Shown: one piece after another, positions 44,301 through 52,251 of the stretch
Layout of the letters: every line of letters begins with the position of its first letter
How positions within the stretch are numbered: position 1 is the stretch's first letter
Assembly (NCBI GenBank): GCA_937880805.1
Contig: CALGRR010000109.1
Location: forward strand, 1 to 64,000
Direction: 5' to 3'
DNA length: 64,000 nucleotides
Origin: an uncultured Clostridia bacterium
GTDB lineage: Bacteria; Bacillota; Clostridia; Oscillospirales; Acutalibacteraceae
Position numbers and translations under genes: made by a program
Notes under the pieces: model-generated
Database searches by the model: none
Told to the model about the DNA's origin: nothing
The model's input: the letters and a program-made list of their open reading frames with translations, nothing else

Positions 44301-44682
44301 AAGCTGCAGAAGTGACGGCATTGTGCTCAGCGACTGCGATGTTGTTCTTGCGATGGATAAGGAAGCAAGCGGAATGTATGTGCCCGTTGATTTCAAAAAG
44401 GGCAAAATGAGTGGCTCGCTCATAAGCCTCAGACAGCTTGAATTGCTCAAAAACAAGGCTGATGAAATTCTTGTTGATATGGCAGAGGAGCTTCATTCGG
44501 GCAATATTCCCGCAAGCCCCGTTTGCGGCTCAAACTATAAAACCGTTTGCGATTATTGCGATTATAAGGCGGTTTGCGGTTATGAAGAAAACATTCCCGT
44601 TTATGAGCTTGACGATATGAAGCTCGATGATGCACTTGAAATGCTTGAGAAAGGAGCTGAAGCTGATGAAGTGGACTGTTGA
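41302..44682 (+). CDS. addB: ATP-dependent helicase/nuclease subunit B
   Basis: Subunit of the AddAB helicase-nuclease that processes double-strand breaks for recombination. The 1126-residue protein starts with a Walker-like loop (SRTGGGKTT, residues 7-15), has a helicase-like middle, and ends in a RecB-type nuclease domain (VDYKSSGKSFRL). The iron-sulfur cysteines typical of AddB are visible: Cys773 plus the C-terminal trio Cys1083-x2-Cys1086-x5-Cys1092. Its end overlaps addA by 17 bases. Confidence 0.95.
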   Translation: MLYLILSRTGGGKTTHIMNLAQEFSKADKKITLIVPEQFSFMSEKIMLGRMGAEAMADIDVLSFTALGEKLVGKPALHERRRLDDAAKAALMSMALEGVKDKLKLYKKHTGRRSVISEFTALSTEFRQNSLSTNAVRLAMADMEEGLLKMKLSDIVNVLDSYDAMIEGSYFNPDNLLDELCDVLPENDYFNGRIVFIDSFRGFTGQEYKVIEHILSKAAAVYVTLCTDNLNNSDDETDLFAHTKRTAKRLIEIAKKNSVAVAKPQYLSMRNKFNNFPPQFTRYFSPELAALEQELFSPSPNVYEEECENITLCKAADIYAECEFIACSAKKLIRENGYRCRDIAVIARNSADYEAPLRSALKKCGISVFDDSRQPVDASPVVALVSSAVQVAANGFDTETLMRYLKTGLTGMTVEEISELENYCYMWQINGGGWLSDWEKNPRGFGVEMTEEDASELEKLNSLRKKAVMPLCDLRKKLEDATGSEAAEAVFDFLENIKASESIKALAEKLEKSGESGIALELERLWNVIMDMLDSLETLFRNRHITASEFSQAMELMLSVQTVGSLPQGLDEITIGSADRIRTVAPKAVFIAGANSGVFPASPSSGTALTDNDRRKMSEMGLELSGFGEYKLAEEKLIAYNSFCCASEKLFVCCPERNAKGEQLAPSELYIKIRELFPECKETDASQLDGMYYVEGEAVAFEQYAKTKGRENEFSRSLFEYFSQKPEYAGKLAALERAGGSRAFRIEDKAAAKALFGKNMFISASRVESYHKCPFSYFCRYGIKAMPRKIAELDPMQKGNIIHYVLEKLLTDFKGEKLLALSREEILEYITRIMNEYLIAKLGGENQSERFMHLYNKLALSVCDVAQRLIKELASSSFVPVDFELKIGSDGEIPPYDLDFDSGKISVSGAVDRVDTAEINGRKYIRIVDYKSSGKSFRLSDVLQGLNMQMLIYLFTLWQNGKEKYGEVTPAGVLYYAAKSPQISAERGEDREKLNDKIQKSCRSDGIVLSDCDVVLAMDKEASGMYVPVDFKKGKMSGSLISLRQLELLKNKADEILVDMAEELHSGNIPASPVCGSNYKTVCDYCDYKAVCGYEENIPVYELDDMKLDDALEMLEKGAEADEVDC

Positions 44683-47600
44683 CCAGCAAAAAGCGATTGA
44701 TGCACGCAAGGGCACTCTGCTTGTCAGTGCGGCTGCGGGCTCGGGCAAAACGGCGGTGCTTGTTGAAAGAGTTATCAGAAGAATATGCGATAAAGAGAAT
44801 CCCTGCGGTGTTGAAAATCTGCTGATTGTAACATTTACAAACGCCGCCGCCGCACAGATGAAAGAAAAAATCGCTGCGGCAATCAGCAAAAAAATAGCGT
44901 TGAATCCCTCGGATAAATCACTTCGCCGTCAGCAGCTTATGCTGCCTTGTGCGAATATCTGCACAATAGATTCTTTCTGTATTAATCTTGTCAGAGAAAA
45001 TTTTCACGCACTCGGAATCTCGCCCGATTTTACCCTTATTGATGACGGCGAGCTTGATATACTTAAAAGTAAAGCGGTCAATACCGTTGTTGAAGAGCTT
45101 TACGGAAAAAACGAGCCCGATTTTATAAATCTTTGCAATCTTATCAGCGATAACAGAGATGACGGAAAGCTTATTCAGGCAATCTATACCCTGCATAAGC
45201 TTTCGCAGGCATACCCATTCCCCGAGGATTGGCTGGTTTCGCTGAAAAAAGATTTTTGCAATCCCGTTGCCCCCGAAGAGAGCAGATGGGGAATTATAAT
45301 CAGGGAATATCTTGAAAGCTATGTGAAAAATGTTCTTGACAGCATAGAGCATTGCCTTGGTTTGCTTACGGAAGAGCCCGAGTTGCAGGTTAAATACGCA
45401 CCCGCTTTTGAGAGCGACAGAATAACCTTTGAAAACCTTGAAAAGGTGTTGGATAAGCCGTGGGATGAAATTGTTGAAGCATTCAACAATGTTGCTTTTG
45501 AAAACTTCAAACGCACCTCTGCGGGCTATGAATCCGAGCTTAAAGAGATTTGCAAAAGCGTAAGAACGGATTACAGAGATACACTCAAGAAAAAAATCAC
45601 GGGTCTGCTTTCCGTAAGTGCAAGTGAGCATTTTGAGGATTTGGAGCATCTTTCTCCGATTGTTGCAAAGCTTATTGATGCCGTGCTTGCGTTTGACGAA
45701 GAACTCACGAAGTTAAAGCTTGAAGCAAATCAGGCTAATTTCAGCGATACTTTGCATCTTGCTCTGAAGCTTCTCTTTGAGAAGGATGAAAACGGCTACA
45801 GAAAAACAGCTCTTGCAAATGAGCTTTCTGCAAACTATGCCGAAATTCTTGTTGACGAATATCAGGATGTCAATATGGCTCAGGATATGATATTCAATGC
45901 ACTTTCAAAAGATGAGAATAATCTGTTTATGGTTGGTGACGTTAAGCAGAGCATATATAAGTTCAGGCAGGCTATGCCCGAAATCTTTCTTGCAAGAAGA
46001 GACGGGCTTGAAGAATACGAAACAGAAAAAGAAAACTATCCCGCAAGAGTAACCCTCGGCAAAAATTTCCGAAGCCGCAAGGGCGTTACGGAAATAATCA
46101 ATTTTATATTTGCATATGTTATGAGCCGTGAAGCGGGCGGACTTGATTATGATAAAAACGAGTGCCTTGAAGCGGCGGCGGATTATAAGCCCTCCGAGGG
46201 TGCGGATACCGAAGTGTATCTGTTTGAGGCTGAAAAGGAGGAGCAGCTTTCCGTTCAGGCAAGGTTTGCGGCGGATTATATTGAAAAATCGGTTGCGAAC
46301 GGCTTGAAGCTTGCCGACGGCAGAAATGCGGATTACAAAGATTTCTGCATACTTCTTCGCAGCATTAAAGTTGACTCAAAGCCTTTTGTTGATGAATTCA
46401 CACGCAGAGGAATACCCGTGAGCTGTGAGGCTGCAAAGGGCATTCTTGAAACCCCCGAAATAACATTTTTGTTATCGCTTCTTAAAATCATAGATAACCC
46501 CGTTGATGATATTCCGCTGACTGCGGTTATGATTTCGCCCGTATTCGGATTCACTCCCGATGAGCTTGCCGTTATGCGTACGGGTCTTAAAAAAGGCTCA
46601 ATTTATGCCTGCCTTGTCAATTCCGCCGAGAACGGAAACAGCAAGGCAAGAGCATTCCTTGAAGCAACCGCAGAAATGAGAACTCTTGCATCAACCCTGC
46701 GAACGGGTGAGCTTGTGAGAAGGCTTATCGAAGATACGGGCTACGGTGCGATAGTCTGTGCGATGAAAGACAGCGAGAAACGCAGAGCAAATCTCAACCT
46801 TTTCATTGACCTTGCCAATAAATATGAAAACACGGGCAGCAGGGGCGTTTCGGGCTTTATAAGATATGTTGATTCCGCAATCGGCAACAAGAGCAATATC
46901 AAGTGCGGCGAAACAAAATCCGAGGCGGCGAATGCCGTTAAAATAATGACTATTCATAAGAGCAAGGGTCTGGAATTTCCCGTGTGCTTTGTTGCGGCGT
47001 GCGAAAAGGCATACAGCACTCTTGATTTGAAAAAGGAGCTTATTATTGCACGCAGCAGCGGTGTGGGTATAAAAACAAACGACGGTGCATTTAAATTCGA
47101 TACCCTGCCGAGAACAGCGGCAAAGCTTGAAACGGTTAAAGAAAACCATTCGGAGGAGCTTCGTATTCTTTATGTTGCATTAACAAGAGCAAAGGAAAGG
47201 CTTGTTATGCTTGCTTCGGCGGCAGACTGGTCAAAAACGCTCACGGGCATTGCCTCAAAAATCAGAGCATCCGAAAGACTTGACCCGTTCAGCGTAAATT
47301 CCTTTACATCATATTCCGAATGTATTCTTGCAGCGCTTTTAAGGCATCCCGATGCCCATTCGCTGCGAATGAAGGCGGGGCTTTCGGAAAGGCTTGTTTT
47401 GCCGTGCGATACCAAGCTGAAAGCCGAAATAATAAGCGGCAATTATGAGCAGGAAGAAATTTTTGAAGAAACAATTCAGCCCGAAGCAAGCGAAGAAATG
47501 CTTTTGCAGATAAAAGAAAGGCTTGAATATAAGTATCCGTTTGAAATGCTTAACGGCATTGTTGCAAAAAGAATTGCTTCAAAGCTTGACAGCGAAGAAA

Positions 47601-48169
47601 TCGGCGGCGAATATTTTGCATCGAAAAAGCCTGCGTTCACGGGCAAGGGCAGGCTTACTCCCGCACAGAGAGGCACGGCAACCCACAGATTTATGCAGTT
47701 TGCGGATTATGATAAAGCACGCAATTCGGTTGAAGCAGAGCTTTGCAGACTTGTTGAAAACGGTATGCTCACAGAGGATGAAGCGAATGCGGTTGATAAA
47801 AAATCCGTAGGCGGCTTCTTTGAAAGCAGCCTTGCGGAAAGAATACTCGGTGCAGATAAAGTATATAAAGAGTATTCATTTACCGCATCGGTGCCCCTTG
47901 CCGAAATGCATCCCGAAATACCCGCCGATGCGGCAAAAGGGGAGAGCATAATAATAGAGGGTGTTGTTGACTGTGCGTTTGAAGAAAACGGCAAACTGAT
48001 TATTGTTGATTTTAAAACCGACAGAGCCTCAAACGGGGCAGAGCTTGCCGAAAGATATAAAGAACAGCTTTCGATTTACCGCCGCTGCCTTGCCGAAGTA
48101 ATCGGCTTACCCGTGGCACAAACGCTGATTTATTCGTTCAGACTCGGCGAAATTATTGCCGTAAATTAA
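44666..48169 (+). CDS. addA: ATP-dependent helicase/nuclease subunit A
   Basis: UvrD-family helicase and nuclease partner of AddB. The 1167-residue chain begins MKWTVDQQKAID, then Walker A SAAAGSGKT (about 21-29), Walker B LVDEYQDVN, motif KIMTIHKSKGLEFPV, LYVALTRAKERL, and a C-terminal nuclease domain with GVVDCAF and IIVDFKTDR active-site blocks. ATG 44666 is supported by AAAGGAGC upstream and by the family N-terminus; a reading that starts 13 codons earlier lacks such support. Overlap with addB suggests coupled translation. Confidence 0.95.
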   Translation: MKWTVDQQKAIDARKGTLLVSAAAGSGKTAVLVERVIRRICDKENPCGVENLLIVTFTNAAAAQMKEKIAAAISKKIALNPSDKSLRRQQLMLPCANICTIDSFCINLVRENFHALGISPDFTLIDDGELDILKSKAVNTVVEELYGKNEPDFINLCNLISDNRDDGKLIQAIYTLHKLSQAYPFPEDWLVSLKKDFCNPVAPEESRWGIIIREYLESYVKNVLDSIEHCLGLLTEEPELQVKYAPAFESDRITFENLEKVLDKPWDEIVEAFNNVAFENFKRTSAGYESELKEICKSVRTDYRDTLKKKITGLLSVSASEHFEDLEHLSPIVAKLIDAVLAFDEELTKLKLEANQANFSDTLHLALKLLFEKDENGYRKTALANELSANYAEILVDEYQDVNMAQDMIFNALSKDENNLFMVGDVKQSIYKFRQAMPEIFLARRDGLEEYETEKENYPARVTLGKNFRSRKGVTEIINFIFAYVMSREAGGLDYDKNECLEAAADYKPSEGADTEVYLFEAEKEEQLSVQARFAADYIEKSVANGLKLADGRNADYKDFCILLRSIKVDSKPFVDEFTRRGIPVSCEAAKGILETPEITFLLSLLKIIDNPVDDIPLTAVMISPVFGFTPDELAVMRTGLKKGSIYACLVNSAENGNSKARAFLEATAEMRTLASTLRTGELVRRLIEDTGYGAIVCAMKDSEKRRANLNLFIDLANKYENTGSRGVSGFIRYVDSAIGNKSNIKCGETKSEAANAVKIMTIHKSKGLEFPVCFVAACEKAYSTLDLKKELIIARSSGVGIKTNDGAFKFDTLPRTAAKLETVKENHSEELRILYVALTRAKERLVMLASAADWSKTLTGIASKIRASERLDPFSVNSFTSYSECILAALLRHPDAHSLRMKAGLSERLVLPCDTKLKAEIISGNYEQEEIFEETIQPEASEEMLLQIKERLEYKYPFEMLNGIVAKRIASKLDSEEIGGEYFASKKPAFTGKGRLTPAQRGTATHRFMQFADYDKARNSVEAELCRLVENGMLTEDEANAVDKKSVGGFFESSLAERILGADKVYKEYSFTASVPLAEMHPEIPADAAKGESIIIEGVVDCAFEENGKLIIVDFKTDRASNGAELAERYKEQLSIYRRCLAEVIGLPVAQTLIYSFRLGEIIAVN

Positions 48170-48197
48170 AATAGAGCAAAAAATTTTCAAAAAACAC

Positions 48198-48226
48198 TTG
48201 CTTTTTTTAAAACCTTATGCTAAAAT
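48198..48226 (+). promoter_or_regulatory. Promoter of rpmE
   Basis: TTGCTT (48198-48203) and TAAAAT (48221-48226), 17-base spacer, with an extended -10 TG one base before the hexamer. Confidence 0.7.
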
Positions 48227-48268
48227 CCATTTGTTATGTTTATGGATATACCGAAAGAGGTGACATTG

Positions 48269-48475
48269 ATGAAGGAAGGAATCCATCCTAAGTACGAACA
48301 GACCGAAATCCGCTGTGCTTGCGGTGAGGTTATTGCAACCGGCTCAACAAAAGAAAATCTTCGTGTTGACATCTGCTCAAAATGCCATCCGTTCTTTACA
48401 GGTAAGCAGAAGCTCGTTGATACCGGCGGACGTGTTGATCGCTTCAACAAGCGTTTCAATATCAACAACAAATAA
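48269..48475 (+). CDS. rpmE: Ribosomal protein L31, zinc type
   Basis: A 68-residue protein of the large ribosomal subunit. It has the KEGIHPKY start, a zinc site formed by Cys16, Cys18, Cys36 and Cys39, HPFFTG and the VDRFNKRFN tail. This is the zinc-containing form. The ATG at 48269 follows AGAGGTG at the normal distance. An upstream extension of 11 codons would cover the ribosome site and is rejected. Flanked by promoter and terminator, so a one-gene unit. Confidence 0.95.
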   Translation: MKEGIHPKYEQTEIRCACGEVIATGSTKENLRVDICSKCHPFFTGKQKLVDTGGRVDRFNKRFNINNK

Positions 48476-48485
48476 AAGCATATTT

Positions 48486-48520
48486 AAGCGGTGCATTTCT
48501 TGTGCACCGCTTTGCTTTTT
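48486..48520 (+). terminator. Terminator of rpmE
   Basis: Ten-bp stem AAGCGGTGCA / TGCACCGCTT (48486-48495, 48503-48512), loop of seven, then TGCTTTTTT. Confidence 0.9.
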
Positions 48521-48536
48521 TAAGGTGAATGATTGA

Positions 48537-49160
48537 ATGAACAGCTACAAAACCATCAGAAATGATGCAAAAGATGAATATATAGTTAAAAAATCCCGCT
48601 TTATCGGGCATATCGCTCACGTCACAACCCAGGAGCAGGCGTTGGAGTTTATTGCCTCCGTTTCAAAAAAACATTGGGATGCAACCCATAATGTTTATGC
48701 CTATGTTATCCGCGAGGGCGGAATAAAGCGATATTCCGATGACGGCGAGCCGCAGGGCACGGCGGGAATCCCCGTGCTCGATGTGCTTGAAAAAACGGGC
48801 GTTACCGACTGTGCAGTGGTTGTTACCCGCTATTTCGGCGGAATAATGCTCGGTGCGGGCGGTCTTGTGCGTGCATATTCTCATTCCGCTTCAATCGCCG
48901 TTCAGGCGGGCGGAATTGTTACCCGTGCAATGTGTGCGAGGCTGAAGGTTACCTGCGATTATTATTTTTACGGCAAGCTTTCTTCTCTTGTGCCCGAAAG
49001 CGGCGGAGTTATTGAAGATACTTTGTTTGAGGATAATGTAACCCTTATTTTCAGAATGCCGCTTGAAATTGTTGAAGGCTTCAACGCAAAGCTTATTGAT
49101 GTCAGCAACGGCAGATATAAGGCAGAAAAAACAGAAGAATTTTTTGCCGATATAGATTGA
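48537..49160 (+). CDS. yigZ: YigZ/IMPACT family protein
   Basis: A 207-residue protein of the UPF0029/IMPACT family, whose members are linked to translation or amino-acid stress responses; the bacterial role is unclear. The family N-domain shows KKSRFIGHIAHV, ATHNVYAYVI, SDDGEPQGTAGIPVLD, VVVTRYFGGIMLGAGGLVRAY. The C-terminal DUF1949-like ferredoxin fold follows. AAGGTG precedes ATG 48537; another ATG seven bases upstream is out of frame. Confidence 0.92.
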   Translation: MNSYKTIRNDAKDEYIVKKSRFIGHIAHVTTQEQALEFIASVSKKHWDATHNVYAYVIREGGIKRYSDDGEPQGTAGIPVLDVLEKTGVTDCAVVVTRYFGGIMLGAGGLVRAYSHSASIAVQAGGIVTRAMCARLKVTCDYYFYGKLSSLVPESGGVIEDTLFEDNVTLIFRMPLEIVEGFNAKLIDVSNGRYKAEKTEEFFADID

Positions 49161-49165
49161 AACAG

Positions 49166-49207
49166 CTCCCTTTGAAGGCTTTTTCGGCTTTCAAGGGGAG
49201 TTCTTTG
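49166..49207 (+). terminator. Hairpin after yigZ
   Basis: Fourteen-position imperfect stem (49166-49179 with 49187-49200, two wobble pairs) followed by TTCTTTG. A plausible terminator with a weak T-run. Confidence 0.5.
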
Positions 49208-49212
49208 AAAAT

Positions 49213-49246
49213 TTGCGGTTTTTTTGAAGTACTTTGCAAACCGCAA
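49213..49246. repeat. Inverted repeat before dgt
   Basis: TTGCGGTTT (49213-49221) and AAACCGCAA (49238-49246) form an exact 9-bp inverted repeat with a 16-base centre, 31 bases before dgt. Operator or RNA structure possible. No clear promoter was seen for dgt. Confidence 0.4.
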
Positions 49247-49276
49247 GCAGTATAGAATTTTTGAAGGGGTGATAAA

Positions 49277-50293
49277 ATGAGCACCATCAGAGAAAAAGCC
49301 TGCGAAAGAGAAAAGCAGTTTTTATCGGAATATGCGGCACTTGCAAGCGAAAGCAAGGGCAGGGCAATTCCCGAAGAAGAATGTCCCGTGCGTACCGCAT
49401 TCCAGAGGGACCGTGACAGAATAATTCATTCAAACGCTTTTCGCCGCCTTAAGCATAAAACCCAGGTTTTTCTGTCGCCTGAGGGTGACCATTACAGAAC
49501 AAGACTCACCCATACCCTTGAGGTTTCGCAGATTGCAAGAACAATCGCAGGTGCACTCAATCTTAACTGCGATTTGACCGAAGCTATTGCACTCGGCCAC
49601 GATTTGGGGCATACCCCCTTCGGCCACGCAGGAGAAAGAGCATTGAATTCGGTATCAATCGGAGGCTTTAAACATTATTCGCAGAGCCTTAGAGTTGTTG
49701 ATTTTCTTGAGAAAGACGGCAAGGGTCTTAATCTTACATATGAAGTGCGAAACGGCATTGAACGCCACACAAACGGCGAGCAGGCGGCAACGCTTGAAGG
49801 CAGAATAGTCCGCCTTGCTGACAGAATAGCTTATATAAACCACGATATAGAGGATGCAACCGTAGCGGGCATAATGTGTGAGGATGATATTCCCGCCGAA
49901 ATCCGCAAGGTGCTCGGTCGGTCAAAGAGCGAAAGAATAAACACCCTTGTTTTAAGCTGTATCAATAACAGCACGGATGATATTTTGCTCGACCCCGAGG
50001 TTAAATTATATTTTGATGAGCTTCATCAGTTTATGTTTGATAAGGTTTACACAAACCCTGCCTGCAAAAGCGAAGAGGGCAAGGCAATGGAAATGATACA
50101 AAGACTTTATCATCATTTCACACAGAATCCCGAGGCACTCCCTATGCAGTTTAAAGAAATTGCATTCCGTGACGGCATTGATATTGCCGCCTGCGATTTT
50201 ATTGCGGGTATGACAGACCGTTATGCCGTGAGAGTGTTCAACGATTTATATGTGCCAAAGGCGTGGACAAAAACCGATGATTGGTCAATTTAA
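49277..50293 (+). CDS. dgt: dGTP triphosphohydrolase-like HD protein
   Basis: Hydrolyses dGTP (possibly other dNTPs) to the nucleoside and triphosphate. The 338-residue HD-domain protein has FQRDRDRIIHSNAFRRLKHKTQVF, metal blocks LTHTLEV and ALGHDLGHTPFGHAGE, and RLADRIAYINHDIEDA. Length fits the short Dgt-like group. AAGGGGTG precedes ATG. The order dgt-dnaG-rpoD is common in clostridia and links nucleotide pools to the primase/sigma operon. Confidence 0.92.
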   Translation: MSTIREKACEREKQFLSEYAALASESKGRAIPEEECPVRTAFQRDRDRIIHSNAFRRLKHKTQVFLSPEGDHYRTRLTHTLEVSQIARTIAGALNLNCDLTEAIALGHDLGHTPFGHAGERALNSVSIGGFKHYSQSLRVVDFLEKDGKGLNLTYEVRNGIERHTNGEQAATLEGRIVRLADRIAYINHDIEDATVAGIMCEDDIPAEIRKVLGRSKSERINTLVLSCINNSTDDILLDPEVKLYFDELHQFMFDKVYTNPACKSEEGKAMEMIQRLYHHFTQNPEALPMQFKEIAFRDGIDIAACDFIAGMTDRYAVRVFNDLYVPKAWTKTDDWSI

Positions 50294-50310
50294 TAATTTG
50301 TAATTAAAGC

Positions 50311-50459
50311 TGTCTGAGTGAAGAATTGAGGGCTTGCTACGCAATTATATAATCGGTCATAGGCGGAGCCTATCCGAAACACGCGAAGCGTATATCACTT
50401 GCCGAAGGCAAATATCACATTGCTTCGCAATATATCACACGCCGTATGGCGTATATAAC
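50311..50459. repeat. Hairpin array 2: variable hairpins between ATATCAC linkers, in front of dnaG
   Basis: It occupies nearly all of the gap between dgt and dnaG. ATATCAC occurs at 50392, 50412 and 50432, with a variant ATATAAC at 50453, a period of 20-21 bases. Between them lie perfect short hairpins with different arms: TTGCC-GAA-GGCAA, ATTGC-TTC-GCAAT and ACGCC-GTAT-GGCGT; further hairpins ATAGGC/GCCTAT and ACGC/GCGT lie to the left. The left boundary contains GTGAAGAATT (50318-50327), the same ten bases as in array 1. The linker word differs from array 1 but the design is the same. Confidence 0.78.
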
Positions 50460-50481
50460 TAATGAAAGTGAGGTGGGTTTT

Positions 50482-52230
50482 ACGGCTATCAATGAAAGAT
50501 TTATTCAGGATTTGCAGGAAAAGGTTGATATTGATGAAGTTATATCTTCTCACGTAAGCCTCAAAAGACGAGGCAAAACGCTTGTCGGTCTTTGCCCCTT
50601 CCATAACGAAAAAACCCCCTCATTCACCGTTTATCCCGATACACGCTCATTTTATTGCTTCGGCTGCGGGGCGGGCGGCGATGTTATAAGCTTTGTTCGC
50701 AGAATTGAAAATCTTGATTATATAGAAGCCGTAAAAGCAGTTGCCCAGATAGCGGGTATGTCAATGCCCGAGGACGGCTATGACGATACTCTTTCAAAAA
50801 AGAGAATGAGATTGCTTGCGGCAAACCGAGAGGCGGCAAGATTTTTCAATGCCTGCCTTATGGATGAAAAAAACAGATTTGCTCTTGATTATTTTTTAAA
50901 AAGAGGCTTATCGCCCAACACCATACGCAAATTCGGCTTGGGCTATGCACCGAATGATTGGCGGAAGCTTATTGAGCATATGCGTTCAAAGGGCTTCACG
51001 GAAGAAGAGCTTGTGCTTGCAAATCTTGCAAGAAGAAGCGAAAAAAACGGCAGGACAAGCTGCTATGATAATTTCAGAAACAGAGTTATGTTTCCCATAA
51101 TCGACCTTCGGGGCAATGTTATTGCTTTCGGCGGCAGAGTTATGGATGATTCAAAACCCAAATATATCAACACTTCGGATACCCTTGTTTATAAAAAAAG
51201 CAACGGCGTTTTTGCTCTGAATTTTGCAAAGAATGCAAATGAGAATAAGCTCATTCTTGTTGAGGGCTATATGGATGTTATAGCACTTCATCAGGCGGGC
51301 TTCGGCAATGCCATAGCGTGCCTCGGCACGGCATTCACCTCCGAGCAGGCAAACCTGCTTTCAAGATATGCCGATGAGGTTATTATATGCTACGATAACG
51401 ATGAGGCGGGCAGAAAGGCAACCGAAAAGGCTTTGAGCGTTCTGGGCAAAACGGGGCTCAAGCTTCGTGTTGTTGCAATGAGCGGCGGCAAGGATGCCGA
51501 TGAAATAATCAGAACTCACGGCAAAGAGAGGTTTGCGGCTCTTTTGAATGAAGCGGCAAACAAAACAGAATATAAGCTGCTCGAAGAGAGAAACAAATAT
51601 AATATTCTCACCGATGACGGTAAGCTGCGTTTTCTTATGGCGGCGGCAAACATACTTGCAGAATGCGGCAGCATTGAAAGCGAAATCTATGCAACAAGGC
51701 TTTCAAATGAGCTCGGAGTCAATGTTGAAAGCATTAAGGCACAGATACGCTCGGCAAAAACAAAGCTCAGGCGTTCCGATGATGTGAGAAGAAAAAAAGA
51801 GCAGGATTCAATGCTCGAAAAGAGCTTTGCGGATAAAAATAACCCCGAAAGGGCAAAAAACATAAGGGCGGCAAGGGCGGAAGAAACGCTGATTGCTTCT
51901 TTTATGAGAAACCCTGATTTTTATAACAAGCTGAAAGAAAAATTCACTCCGCAGGATTTTATAACCACGTTTAACCGCAGAGTTATGGAATGCCTTGCAC
52001 GAAAGCTTGATGAGGGTCTTGACCCGAATTTAAGCATTTTTTCAGACAGCTTCACTCCCGAAGAAATGGATACCGTAACAAGGATTTATATTTCTTCAAA
52101 TACGCTGAGCAATACCCTCAAAGAGTGCGAGGACTGCATAGAAGTGTTAAAAAACAGTGCCGCACCGAAGGATATTAAAGCGTCGGAGCTCAGTGATGAG
52201 GAATTTATTAAACTTTTTAATAAAAAATAA
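50482..52230 (+). CDS. dnaG: DNA primase, probable ACG start
   Basis: Makes RNA primers for DNA replication. It has a CHC2 zinc finger (CPFHNEKTPSF...FYCFGCG), a catalytic core with a Toprim motif (LILVEGYMDVIA; IICYDNDEAG) and a C-terminal helicase-binding region. The family N-terminus MAISEEF corresponds here to ACG-GCT-ATC-AAT-GAA-AGA-TTT, so the normal start falls on ACG at 50482, eight bases after GAGG. GTG at 50473 and ATG at 50446 are in frame, but the first overlaps the ribosome site and the second lies inside a hairpin repeat with no ribosome site. With the ACG start the protein has 582 residues; from ATG 50446 it would have 594. Confidence 0.9.
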   Translation, partial: TAINERFIQDLQEKVDIDEVISSHVSLKRRGKTLVGLCPFHNEKTPSFTVYPDTRSFYCFGCGAGGDVISFVRRIENLDYIEAVKAVAQIAGMSMPEDGYDDTLSKKRMRLLAANREAARFFNACLMDEKNRFALDYFLKRGLSPNTIRKFGLGYAPNDWRKLIEHMRSKGFTEEELVLANLARRSEKNGRTSCYDNFRNRVMFPIIDLRGNVIAFGGRVMDDSKPKYINTSDTLVYKKSNGVFALNFAKNANENKLILVEGYMDVIALHQAGFGNAIACLGTAFTSEQANLLSRYADEVIICYDNDEAGRKATEKALSVLGKTGLKLRVVAMSGGKDADEIIRTHGKERFAALLNEAANKTEYKLLEERNKYNILTDDGKLRFLMAAANILAECGSIESEIYATRLSNELGVNVESIKAQIRSAKTKLRRSDDVRRKKEQDSMLEKSFADKNNPERAKNIRAARAEETLIASFMRNPDFYNKLKEKFTPQDFITTFNRRVMECLARKLDEGLDPNLSIFSDSFTPEEMDTVTRIYISSNTLSNTLKECEDCIEVLKNSAAPKDIKASELSDEEFIKLFNKK

Positions 52231-52251
52231 CGGATGAAGGATGTGTGTTTT

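Noticed and set aside
43924..44496. 190-codon minus-strand frame inside addB
   Set aside because: Covers the nuclease domain of AddB in antisense and looks like no known protein.
44918..45649. 243-codon open frame on the minus strand inside addA
   Set aside because: Antisense to a well supported gene, has no family resemblance and no ribosome site; arises from codon bias.
50311..50459. CRISPR array
   Set aside because: The repeated word is only seven bases and the segments between copies are 13-14 bases and self-complementary; no cas genes nearby.
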